Source: Marinobacter sp050379415
Lineage (GTDB): Bacteria; Pseudomonadota; Gammaproteobacteria; Pseudomonadales; Oleiphilaceae
NCBI RefSeq assembly: GCF_050379415.1
Contig: NZ_JBNRLS010000005.1
Location: 124,001-188,000, forward strand
Direction of reading: 5' to 3'
DNA: 64,000 bases
Shown here in pieces: positions 13,829 through 21,993 of this stretch. Made by a program: the position numbers and the translations under genes. The notes below the pieces were generated by a model. It was not told where the DNA came from and ran no database searches. It saw nothing but the letters and a program-made list of their open reading frames with translations. Position 1 is the stretch's first letter, and each line of letters begins with the position of its first letter.

Positions 13829-16807
13829 TTACCGCTCCCGCCAATAAACAATCCGGTCATTCCCCCGGAACACCCCAAACGTCGCCGTCGCTGAGGGATC
13901 CTCCAGCGCACCGTCCTGATTCCAGTCGCCTTCGAGCCAGGTGGGCATGTCCCAGCTGAGCGTATCCGTACCACGGTCACCATTGGGCTCCAACACCAGC
14001 GGCCCGCCGACGCCGCCCGCCAGAACCGAAGAGTCCGCAACTAGCGAATGGTAGGCCTCGGGGTCAGTGATATCTGCTGTGTTCCAGGCCGTACAACCAT
14101 CATCGGTATTCGTCACGAAGCCCGATCCATTCCAATACTCGGCGGAAAATGGCATGAACAACTCGTCCACGGTTTCGGGGCCGTAGACGTTTTCCATTTG
14201 CAGGCGGCCGTAGCGGATTTGGAAAGGGGCACTTGGCTGGATGTCGGGCAATGTCGATGCGTTAACACCGTCGCTATCGGAAACGCTATCGAGACCAATT
14301 CGCAGGTCCGGTCCGAATGGCGCAACCCGGGCAGCTAGGCTCTTTAAATAAGTCACCTGGTCATCGCTCGAAAACTGATAAATCATTTCGCCCGAACCTG
14401 CGGCTGCGTTCTCGAGCGTCCCGGGCTGAAGGGATAGCGTTACAGGATAAGGAGCGCCCGAAATCGTGAGGGCGTTTTCGTCAGACACCGGTACCTGTCG
14501 AACCACATCAGGCGCGGCTAATTTTCGAAACCCACCAAGGGTATAATTACGCGTCTCGATATCCTGCGAGTTATAGGGTGTTATGAACAACTCGGGAATC
14601 AGGGACCATCCCAATGACTGGCCGGTATAGGCGTAAGATGCACCCGAGCTGCAGGCCGGCTCCAGCTCGCCTGTATCTACCGCCAGCCCAAAATATGCGG
14701 GAATAAATCGTCCGACGCTCGTCGATTCCCCATTGACCACCGGAGCAACACTCAGATAACCCGGATTTTCAGCCTGTAGCTTGATTATGCCAACCTCGCT
14801 CCATGCCAGGTCTGCCATTCTCGCCACACCGTTCTCAAAGCTCGCCCCGGGAATAGTCAGCGAGCCTGAAAGTTCACCGTCGATTCCACCCGACGGAGCT
14901 TCCAGCGTGTGGGTTATAAAAGCACCCTGGGGAGTCCCTTCCTGTCCGTAACTGATAGTGGGGGCACCAGCAGCGCCCAGCGCAGTAACTGTAACCTCAA
15001 ACGGTGCCCCACTGGTTTCAAAGACAGCGCCGTCAGCATCCGCAGCTGCGGGGTTGCCGGCTACCGCGACGTCAAACCGATCGGGTCTCACCGTCCACAA
15101 ATCGCTGACACCCACAACCGGAATCGGCTGGCCATTTACGTCAACAACAAATCCGGAGCTGTCGTCCACCAGATTCAAACGGTACTGCCCCACATCCGTC
15201 GTGCGCCAGCTGAGGGGAGCCGTGCCATTGGAAAAGGACAGTGTCAGATTCGGGGTGCCAGGTTCGGCGTCGGGGATCGTTGGGGAGGTAACACCCAAGG
15301 CAGAAGGTGCCTCTCCGGCCGGATCATCAGCACTCCGTGAAAGCCATGCCTTGAGTACGACGTTCCCATTGTAATCCGGGATCACCCCACACTCGTCGCC
15401 ATCAGGATCCTGGCGCACTGCTTGCACCTGCAATTCATGGTCACGTTGGGCAACCAAATCGGCGCCAGCAGAATCAGTGATGCCGATGACGAGAGCGTTT
15501 TCCAGAAACTGGATCGGAGCAGAAACAATGGAGGGACTCCCAGAGCTATCCCTGACATTGACGGTCAGCTCATCAGCGCTCGAATTCTCCAGCCTGAGCT
15601 GGACCACTCCATCATCCGCCGGCGCAAACTGATAAGAGGCAAAACCATCATTATCGGTATCCGGATCGGGGCTCAGAATTCCAGAGCCGGATCCCAGGCG
15701 CCAGTCGCCTCTTCCCGAGCTGGTCTGTAAAAAAATGGTGCCATCATAGCCTGACAGAATATTACCAAGGCCATTAAACACTCTGACGGTTACCAGTGCA
15801 GTGCCGCAGACACTTGCGACCTCCGGCACATCGACCCCGAAACCACCCAATGGGGGAGCCGGCAGTATTGTCCCTACCCCCAGCTGACTCGAGATCTGAC
15901 CATAAGGCGAGCCTGTCGTATCCCTGGCATTGCTCAGGTTGAGGTTGAAGCGGGTTTCCACAGTCTGCCCCGAGAACAGCGTGGGCACAGTGACTGTCCC
16001 GCTGAGACCCCCTGCAGGAATCGTCAGCGTTCCAGTGGTCGCAGTGAAATCAATGCCCGCTATCGCGGTGTCGCTTCGTGTTTCGAAGTCCACCAACAAG
16101 TCAGTAACTGCTGGCGTCGCAAGCGACACAGTAAAAACGGCAGGCTGGCCCTGAGCCACGGTTACGTTATCAATGCTGACTCCTGGTCCGTCTTCGCCAC
16201 CATCATTCGTCGTTCCTTCGGTGATATCCCCCGAGTTACCAGAGCTGAAACCCCAATCGCCAGTACCGTCGGGTGTACGGGCCAGGGTTTTGGTGTTGGA
16301 GGCAGGGGCTTGCCAATCATAGGCTGGAGTGCACGTGGCATCCTGCTGGTAATCGTATTCGCCCACTTGAAGGTAATCGATTGTCTGGCCGTTACCCGCT
16401 TTGAGGATGAGGTCCATCTCGTCGAAATTAATATATTCCTCTGAGAGGATCAGACCTGTATCCGCAACGACCCACGGGTATGTCGAGTCATCGAAGTCAG
16501 ACAGGCTAAGTTCGCCCGTGCAAAGTGCGGTGTTTCCAGTGGGGCTACATATCTCGAGGGTCCAGTCGTGGTAGTCATCAGAGGTAATCAACGAGGACAG
16601 GACTTTCACTTCAACCAGGCGGGTATTGCTGTTGCCCTGGGATAACTGGTGGACCTCGTTAATCGTCGCTAGCCCTTTGTATTGTGGAGAACAGGCTGCC
16701 CACACTCCATGGCTGAATACCAGCCCGAACAGGAACACCAGAAATCCGCGAGTCAACGCACCGGCTGCCGCACAACGACACTTGAACAAACTTAGCGAAA
16801 ACCTCAC
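13829..16807 (-). CDS. mshQ: MSHA biogenesis protein MshQ, large secreted adhesin-like protein
   Basis: 992 residues, starting with GTG at 16807 that overlaps the mshP stop (GTGA). A signal peptide ends at about residue 37 (FSHGVWA). The N-terminal part (about 40-190) has lamin-tail-like beta sequence (ATINEVHQL, DWTLEICSP, QTIDYLQVGEYD). A Calx-beta-like domain follows at about 210-300 (VSIDNVTVAQGQPAVFTVSL to ETRFNLNLSNA). The remaining about 650 residues match the DUF6701/MshQ type and end in FGVFRGNDRIVYWRER, close to the family's usual end. It is the last and largest gene of the pilus locus. A role at the pilus tip or in surface adhesion is inference from family and position. Confidence 0.9.
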   Translation of the reverse strand: MRFSLSLFKCRCAAAGALTRGFLVFLFGLVFSHGVWAACSPQYKGLATINEVHQLSQGNSNTRLVEVKVLSSLITSDDYHDWTLEICSPTGNTALCTGELSLSDFDDSTYPWVVADTGLILSEEYINFDEMDLILKAGNGQTIDYLQVGEYDYQQDATCTPAYDWQAPASNTKTLARTPDGTGDWGFSSGNSGDITEGTTNDGGEDGPGVSIDNVTVAQGQPAVFTVSLATPAVTDLLVDFETRSDTAIAGIDFTATTGTLTIPAGGLSGTVTVPTLFSGQTVETRFNLNLSNARDTTGSPYGQISSQLGVGTILPAPPLGGFGVDVPEVASVCGTALVTVRVFNGLGNILSGYDGTIFLQTSSGRGDWRLGSGSGILSPDPDTDNDGFASYQFAPADDGVVQLRLENSSADELTVNVRDSSGSPSIVSAPIQFLENALVIGITDSAGADLVAQRDHELQVQAVRQDPDGDECGVIPDYNGNVVLKAWLSRSADDPAGEAPSALGVTSPTIPDAEPGTPNLTLSFSNGTAPLSWRTTDVGQYRLNLVDDSSGFVVDVNGQPIPVVGVSDLWTVRPDRFDVAVAGNPAAADADGAVFETSGAPFEVTVTALGAAGAPTISYGQEGTPQGAFITHTLEAPSGGIDGELSGSLTIPGASFENGVARMADLAWSEVGIIKLQAENPGYLSVAPVVNGESTSVGRFIPAYFGLAVDTGELEPACSSGASYAYTGQSLGWSLIPELFITPYNSQDIETRNYTLGGFRKLAAPDVVRQVPVSDENALTISGAPYPVTLSLQPGTLENAAAGSGEMIYQFSSDDQVTYLKSLAARVAPFGPDLRIGLDSVSDSDGVNASTLPDIQPSAPFQIRYGRLQMENVYGPETVDELFMPFSAEYWNGSGFVTNTDDGCTAWNTADITDPEAYHSLVADSSVLAGGVGGPLVLEPNGDRGTDTLSWDMPTWLEGDWNQDGALEDPSATATFGVFRGNDRIVYWRER

Positions 16808-17235
16808 CTGAGCCGTACCTCCACTGCCCGCCGGGCCAACTCGTCTCCACTACCGCACTCTCCGCTACTCACGAGCGTGTAAACACGATTACCCCCGCCT
16901 CCCGGTATTGAAAGCGGGGCTGTAACACTGCATTGAATATCCGCACGACACTCCTTCAGCCCACCAACAGCGAAATCCACCGATGCCGGAACAGTCGCAC
17001 AGTCTCCACCATCCAGCATTTCCGCCACGGCCAGCTGTGCACCACTTTCCGCGGCGTGAAAGGCCCGCTGAGACTGGATCTGCAGGCTGATGGACTGACC
17101 GGTAGCCTGCTGAAGCTGGGCCATACCAGCCACCAGAAGCGCCAGCACTGTGATGACAAACAGGGCAATCGGCAGGCCAATACCTTTCTGACGGCGGATT
17201 GCCAGATGTGCATGTGAACGGAGATCAGGGTACAT
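16804..17235 (-). CDS. mshP: MSHA minor component MshP (PilX-like)
   Basis: 143 residues. A basic leader ending KG is followed by IGLPIALFVITVLALLVAGMAQLQQ, a prepilin-like helix in which the usual Glu5 is absent, as in PilX/MshP proteins. FHAAESGAQLAVAEML is the characteristic motif after the helix. Five cysteines lie in the C-terminal part. It is probably a minor pilin-like component placed in the inner membrane before assembly. It overlaps mshO by 11 bases and mshQ by four, within the continuous msh unit. Confidence 0.85.
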   Translation of the reverse strand: MYPDLRSHAHLAIRRQKGIGLPIALFVITVLALLVAGMAQLQQATGQSISLQIQSQRAFHAAESGAQLAVAEMLDGGDCATVPASVDFAVGGLKECRADIQCSVTAPLSIPGGGGNRVYTLVSSGECGSGDELARRAVEVRLR

Positions 17236-18007
17236 TGCGAATCTGTACCTCCTGGCTCACGGGTGTCGATTCTCCGCTACCCGGATTCTCGAGAACGAAA
17301 GAAAAACTCACCAGAGCCCCCCGTTGGAGCGTTGGTGGATTGAAGGAAAAATCCACTGTTCCGGTAATATTCGCGGCCAGCACCTCACGGGTTCCGGAGG
17401 TCGGAGGTGTCGCCTGCGTGGGGCTCGCGCCATAATCACTATACCGGTAGAGAAAACGGCCGCTCTGACAATAACTGATCGGTGCCCCCACAACGAACAA
17501 CCGCCGCTCGGGAGAGCGCTGGCTGAACCGATGGGCAGCGGACAAATTAATCAAAGCTGGAGAAACGCTGTTGTCGATACTACTGATCAGCGGACTGACC
17601 GGTCCGGGATTGCTGGAGTCGTAAAGATCGCTGGTGGTGGTCGAGCCATAACCATAGATCAGCGCACGGGCATCGCCCAGGGACGGCGCACTGGCGAAAG
17701 GCGCGACCTCAATCTCATCGAAGCCGGGCCCACGGGTTAGCCGAATATAGGTGGTTGCGGACAAGACCGGCAGCCACTCAATGCAAGATCCAGAGGTGCG
17801 GACTGAAATCGGAAACGCCTGACGCAGCTCCCGGGATACCTGTTCACTGACCACCACACCCTGCAGAGCACGCTGCTGCCGAGAGCCGACATCCAGGGCA
17901 CCCTGAGTCGACAGAGTGACAAACTGGACCGATATCGTGGCGATGATTGCCAGCAACACGATCACCATTACCAGTTCAACGAGGGTAAAACCGGCCGACC
18001 GTCGCAT
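17225..18007 (-). CDS. mshO: MSHA minor pilin MshO
   Basis: 260 residues. The short leader MRRSAG is cut before FTLVELVMVIVLLAIIATISV, a full type IV prepilin helix with Glu5. The globular part is large for a pilin and begins QQRALQGVVVSEQVSRELRQAFPISVR, typical of MshO (PilW-like). The ATG shares its A with the mshD stop (TGATG). It is probably a minor pilin in the priming or tip complex with MshC, MshD and MshP. Confidence 0.88.
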   Translation of the reverse strand: MRRSAGFTLVELVMVIVLLAIIATISVQFVTLSTQGALDVGSRQQRALQGVVVSEQVSRELRQAFPISVRTSGSCIEWLPVLSATTYIRLTRGPGFDEIEVAPFASAPSLGDARALIYGYGSTTTSDLYDSSNPGPVSPLISSIDNSVSPALINLSAAHRFSQRSPERRLFVVGAPISYCQSGRFLYRYSDYGASPTQATPPTSGTREVLAANITGTVDFSFNPPTLQRGALVSFSFVLENPGSGESTPVSQEVQIRNVP

Positions 18008-18504
18008 CAGAAATTGGCCCGATAGGCGGTGAACAGCCAGTCCTGGCCGGAGGGATCGGTGATGGTGATATCGATACGTTTGGCATCTTCGTTGGCGACA
18101 CCGACCTCGGAACCCGCGCAGGCAACGGCCACGCTGACCGAGAAGCCACCATAGCCGGAGAGATCACTCCCCTCGCCATCTTGAGGCGGGGAATCCGCCA
18201 GGCCATCGTAGTCGTCGGCGTCATCAAAGGTGGGTCGAGTCTCGCCATCGGGACCAGCGGTCGCACAATCCACATCCCCCGACGCCACTTTGCCGCCACC
18301 CACCGGGGTGGATTCGTCATAGTAGCGGGTCAGGATCTCATCCATGTACAGCTGGGAAAGAGTTATAGCGCGCGTCTGGTTCAGCGGGTCTGCACTCCGG
18401 CCACTGATCACCGCAAAAGCACCGACCACACCGGCGATGGCAACGCCGAGCACGACGATGGTAATAACCAACTCGACCAGGGTCACGCCGGATTGCCGTT
18501 TCAC
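18007..18504 (-). CDS. mshD: MSHA minor pilin MshD
   Basis: 165 residues from a GTG at 18504. This start is preferred because it forms a GTGA overlap with the mshC stop, has GGGAG about seven bases upstream, and yields a canonical prepilin leader MKRQSG before VTLVELVITIVVLGVAIAGVV (Glu5 present). The ATG at 18546 would overlap mshC by 46 bases and add 14 residues not expected in a leader. The later sequence (LSQLYMDEILTRYYDESTP) resembles MshD/PilV. Mature residue 1 is Val rather than Phe, which is tolerated in minor pilins. Confidence 0.85.
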   Translation of the reverse strand: MKRQSGVTLVELVITIVVLGVAIAGVVGAFAVISGRSADPLNQTRAITLSQLYMDEILTRYYDESTPVGGGKVASGDVDCATAGPDGETRPTFDDADDYDGLADSPPQDGEGSDLSGYGGFSVSVAVACAGSEVGVANEDAKRIDITITDPSGQDWLFTAYRANF

Positions 18505-18980
18505 TGGCAGGCTCCCTGATAGACCGCACCCAACGAGCTCAGGCACAGATCGTACTGGCTGGCTCCGGTGATACGGAAATCGATGTTTTCGCGCGGTACC
18601 GGGGCAGCCACCCGACCGAATCCGTCGAATGATACAGTTAGTCCTGTTGCCGGAACCGGAGCGAAAGAGCCGCCACTGGCACGGTAGCTCAGTGACGCAC
18701 CTTCACGCTCCAGAGTAAAACTCTCGCCTGCAGCCTCGAACTGGAGCACATCAGCTAGCTGTCGAATGACAACGCTATTGGAAGGATTCCCCGCCAACGC
18801 TGCCTGCTGGGCAAGCAGCGTTGCGGAGGCAAGTTGCTGGGTGACCAGCAAGGGAGAGAATGCGGAGCGGTTGGTGAACAGGCCGATTGCGAGAGTGGAA
18901 AACACGCCTATCAAGATTATCACCAAGACCAGCTCTACCAAGGTGAAGCCTTTGGAACATGATACAAAATTCTTCCTCAT
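18501..18980 (-). CDS. mshC: MSHA minor pilin MshC
   Basis: 159 residues from the ATG at 18980, giving the leader MRKNFVSCSKG before FTLVELVLVIILIGVFSTLAIG with Glu5. In-frame ATGs up to 19067 exist, but they would give unusually long leaders; a GGAGG lies 13 bases before 18980, so the start is moderately sure. Two cysteines near the C-terminus (LCLSSLGAVYQGAC) may form the disulfide loop common in pilins. It is separated from mshA by 139 bases, the longest gap inside the pilus locus. Confidence 0.82.
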   Translation of the reverse strand: MRKNFVSCSKGFTLVELVLVIILIGVFSTLAIGLFTNRSAFSPLLVTQQLASATLLAQQAALAGNPSNSVVIRQLADVLQFEAAGESFTLEREGASLSYRASGGSFAPVPATGLTVSFDGFGRVAAPVPRENIDFRITGASQYDLCLSSLGAVYQGACQ

Positions 18981-19098
18981 GCTACCATTAGGGCCTCCAG
19001 ACCGCTCTCCTGCCATTGGCCGAAGCATGATTAATCTGCGCCTCGGCATTAAGGGCTGACCAGCCAAGCGTCGGATGACTAGTAATTCCCACCCGAAA

Positions 19099-19135
19099 CG
19101 TAAGCTTGTAAAAGATCCGTCAGGGACAGCTTACG
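19099..19135 (-). other. Hairpin spanning the mshA stop codon
   Basis: CGTAAGCT (19099-19106) and AGCTTACG (19128-19135) can form an eight-base-pair stem around the mshA stop (19120-19122). There is no T tract. It could protect the major pilin message from 3' decay or reduce read-through to mshC; this is inference. Confidence 0.45.
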
Positions 19136-19587
19136 ACACTTACAACCGGTGGGTTTGTTCCGTCATTCTGATAGGTAAACGAGCAACCGTCATTTGCCAC
19201 CGTCAGCGTATCTGTGCCGTCATAGGTCAATGTGAAGTCATCCGTAATCTGGGCTGCTTCGGCGATGCCTTGGGTGCCTGAAGTACCATTCGTCGTATCG
19301 GCTTCTGTATCCGCTGTAGGGTAACCGTTAACCATGGTAATTGCTTCACCTTCAAGAGTGACGGTTGCGGGAGAATTGCCATCCGCTAACCATGCAGAGT
19401 GGGCAATCCCTGAGGCGGACTTGACCGCCCCTCGCGCTCCCTGAATAGAGGCCTCTTCAGCATCTCCTCCAAGATCCGCAAACCTCGGCAAAGCAAACGC
19501 CGCCAGAATGCCCAGAATCACAATGACCATCACCAGCTCGATAAGGGTGAAGCCTTGCTCTTTCCTGCTTTGAATCATGTCTTTCAT
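19120..19587 (-). CDS. mshA: MSHA major pilin MshA
   Basis: 155 residues from the ATG at 19587 (GGAG seven bases upstream). The leader MKDMIQSRKEQG is cut before FTLIELVMVIVILGILAAFALPRFADLG, an ideal type IVa pilin helix with Phe1 and Glu5. ARGAVKSASGIAHSAW follows as in MshA pilins. The only two cysteines (DGCSFTYQ and SVVSCP) bracket the C-terminal D-loop, usually disulfide-bonded and surface-exposed. MshA polymerises into the MSHA pilus used for surface attachment. It is assigned as major pilin by its position after mshB and its compact size; which pilin dominates the fibre needs protein data. Confidence 0.88.
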   Translation of the reverse strand: MKDMIQSRKEQGFTLIELVMVIVILGILAAFALPRFADLGGDAEEASIQGARGAVKSASGIAHSAWLADGNSPATVTLEGEAITMVNGYPTADTEADTTNGTSGTQGIAEAAQITDDFTLTYDGTDTLTVANDGCSFTYQNDGTNPPVVSVVSCP

Positions 19588-19632
19588 TTCTCTACTCCGC
19601 GTTTAAGTCGTTTTTTATGGCTATCAATTAGC

Positions 19633-20178
19633 TCAGTTTACATTCGTTGTTACTTCGCCAGTATCGGCATCGTACACAATCCGTTTCTCATCAGCAGTAC
19701 CTGCCAGACCATCAACCTGGTAGGTGAACTCGCAGTCAGCTCCCTCGCCGGCATCACCGTCCGCAACCGCCGCCACAACATAATCCACACCATCCGCTGC
19801 GGCTGTCGCAACGTTGGGCGCGTTTGCCTGCAACACACCATTCCAGACCTCGATGCAACGAGCGGCATCCATGGTGGCGCTAGCACTATCACTGCCAACT
19901 GAGACCGGCCAGCCATTCGGGCCCACATCTACCAAACCGTTGCCAAAACCATCGACATCCACTGTGGCTCCAGTCGAACCATTGGTGACATTCTGGGCTT
20001 TTACCAGCGCTACACCCGCAGCCACGGCGCCGGTAGTTGCTTTCACATTGGAGCGATGCGCCTCCTCAGAAAGCTGCGCAAACCGCGGCAATGCAAACGC
20101 CGCCAGAATCGCCAGTATGGCAATCACCACCACCAGCTCAATCAGGGTAAAACCCCGATTCCGTTGTTGAGCGCTCAT
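19633..20178 (-). CDS. mshB: MSHA pilin MshB
   Basis: 181 residues from the ATG at 20178 (GGAGC five bases upstream); the open frame extends farther upstream but only into mshF. The leader MSAQQRNRG is cut before FTLIELVVVIAILAILAAFALPRFAQLS, nearly the same helix as MshA, while the globular parts differ. Cysteines occur in AARCIEVWNGVLQ and ADCEFTYQVDG. Its place directly before mshA matches mshB of Vibrio and Shewanella. A 59-base gap to mshF, AT-rich, may hold a separate pilin promoter. Confidence 0.85.
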   Translation of the reverse strand: MSAQQRNRGFTLIELVVVIAILAILAAFALPRFAQLSEEAHRSNVKATTGAVAAGVALVKAQNVTNGSTGATVDVDGFGNGLVDVGPNGWPVSVGSDSASATMDAARCIEVWNGVLQANAPNVATAAADGVDYVVAAVADGDAGEGADCEFTYQVDGLAGTADEKRIVYDADTGEVTTNVN

Positions 20179-20237
20179 ACAAGCTCCTTTAGTTGATTTA
20201 TCACTCAATTTTCTCATAACTGCTATTAACCCCAAAG

Positions 20238-20792
20238 TTAATAAGGCTTTTGCTGACCAAAATTCACACGATTTAACACCAGCCCCACCGCCCGGCGTTC
20301 GGGAACCTTTGCCAGCCGGGCAAATTCCGTTTCCACCCGCCAAAAAAGCCACTCCGCCTGTTCCGGGCCACCATTCAATCCCGGAAACTCCACCCACCGG
20401 GACCGGTACGCCAAAACCCGCTCGTCCCGCATAAAACACCAGCTGCCTTTCTGGTGTTCCGCCCCGCTGCAATCACCGCCCCAGTTCATAGGGGCCGATT
20501 GCAGCAAGTCCACTGGATTGGTGCCCTGCCAATCCTCCAACCTTCCGCCGGTCAACATGACCTCGGCGCCTTTTACCACCAGTGCGCTACGAAGCTGGTT
20601 CAGCATCAGCTGCACACTTTGTCGCTCCGCCTGGGCGGCAGTGCGCTCAAGGGACACGAGCAATATACTGACCGCCACACCCAGCAGGCAGAACGCCACC
20701 AACCACTGAAACCGGCGATGGTTGTCCGCCCCGACATAGCCCACGGCGTTGACCGCAGCCAACTCAGCCCCGCCCCATGGCTGCCGAGCCAA
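20238..20792 (-). CDS. mshF: MSHA biogenesis protein MshF
   Basis: 184 residues with one membrane helix near the N-terminus (FQWLVAFCLLGVAVSILLV) followed by a periplasmic part starting with a helical, glutamine-rich segment (ERTAAQAERQSVQLMLNQL). It has no prepilin cleavage motif. It is identified by position between mshG and mshB and by its general layout; the biochemical role is unknown. It overlaps the end of mshG by 29 bases, so it is strongly coupled to it. Confidence 0.75.
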   Translation of the reverse strand: MARQPWGGAELAAVNAVGYVGADNHRRFQWLVAFCLLGVAVSILLVSLERTAAQAERQSVQLMLNQLRSALVVKGAEVMLTGGRLEDWQGTNPVDLLQSAPMNWGGDCSGAEHQKGSWCFMRDERVLAYRSRWVEFPGLNGGPEQAEWLFWRVETEFARLAKVPERRAVGLVLNRVNFGQQKPY

Positions 20793-21993
20793 GATCCCAG
20801 ATGGGCAGAAATACCCCCAGCGCCAGGATCAGGACCAGGATGCCCATGGCCACAATCAGGATCGGCTCAATGGATTCCGCCAGCCGCTTCAGGCCGTAAT
20901 CGATGTCTTCGTCGTAGAAATCCGCCACGTTGGTGAGCATTTCGTCCACCGCGCCGGTTTCCTCCCCCACCGCAATCATCTGCAGGATCAGGGGGGTGAA
21001 CATATCGCTTTGCCGTGCCGTGCGGAGCAGGCTTTCGCCTCGTTCGACGCCCGCCCGCATGTCCCTTATATGCAGTGCGATCCAGGCGTTGTCCGTGGCA
21101 TCAGCCACCACCGTCAAGGCGTGATTGACCGGCATGCCGGCTGCCAGCATGGAAGCGAAGTTACGGGCAAACCGGCTCAGGGTGATGAGTTCCAGCAAAT
21201 TGCCGATCACCGGGAGCCTCAACTTGTATCGGTCCCAGGTCAGCCTGCCCTGCTCGGTCTGTTTCCATTGCCTCAACAGCAGGCCGCTGGCTGCGACCGC
21301 AAACAGCACCACGTACCAATACCCGAGCAGGAAGTTCGAGGTGCCGACCAGAACCTGGGTCAGGAACGGCAGATCCGCCCCCAGCTTGTTGAACACTGTG
21401 GCAAACTTCGGAATTACCAGGAAGTTCACCACCATCAGCGCCGCCAGCAGCGCCACCACCACAAACGTCGGGTAGCGCATGGCCTGTTTGAGCCGGCGCT
21501 TGGTGTCCCGCTCCAGTTCCAGAATGTCGGCAAGCCGTTTGAACGCGTCGTCCAGACGGCCGGTGTTCTCACCGACGTGGATCATGGCGACGAACATGTC
21601 GGAGAAAACATCCGGATGGGCCTGCATGGCAGCCGCCATCGCAGTGCCGCCTTCAAGCCGTGCCGTTACATCGTCCAGCACCTCCGCCAGTACCGGTGAA
21701 CGGGAGGTCTCGGCCAGCCCGCGCATGGTCCGGATCAGGGGAATGCCGGCCCGGGTCAGAGAATGCATCTGACGGCAGAACACGATCAGCTCATCCAGGG
21801 TTACCCTGCCCCGGAACACCGCCATCCGGTTGACGCGGTCAGACAGCGAGCGGGTCTCGGCCTGTTCCCGGATGGTCAGGGGCGTGATGCCCCGGCGCAT
21901 CAGCTCGGCAGCGGCCGCATCGGCATTGCCGGCAATCAGGGAGCCCTGCTTCACGCTGCCATTGGTATCCTTGCCCCGGTAGGAGAACTGCAT
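20764..21993 (-). CDS. mshG: Pilus platform protein MshG (PilC/GspF family)
   Basis: 409 residues, the normal PilC/GspF length. It starts MQFSYRGKDTNGSVKQGSL and contains two T2SSF repeats (about 70-190 and 270-395) with FCRQMHSLTRAGIPL and FARNFASMLAAGMPV at matching places. Membrane segments lie at about 170-190, 220-240 and 375-400. This inner-membrane platform couples ATP hydrolysis by MshE to pilin insertion. The start shares one base with the mshE stop. Confidence 0.94.
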   Translation of the reverse strand: MQFSYRGKDTNGSVKQGSLIAGNADAAAAELMRRGITPLTIREQAETRSLSDRVNRMAVFRGRVTLDELIVFCRQMHSLTRAGIPLIRTMRGLAETSRSPVLAEVLDDVTARLEGGTAMAAAMQAHPDVFSDMFVAMIHVGENTGRLDDAFKRLADILELERDTKRRLKQAMRYPTFVVVALLAALMVVNFLVIPKFATVFNKLGADLPFLTQVLVGTSNFLLGYWYVVLFAVAASGLLLRQWKQTEQGRLTWDRYKLRLPVIGNLLELITLSRFARNFASMLAAGMPVNHALTVVADATDNAWIALHIRDMRAGVERGESLLRTARQSDMFTPLILQMIAVGEETGAVDEMLTNVADFYDEDIDYGLKRLAESIEPILIVAMGILVLILALGVFLPIWDLGSAAMGRG

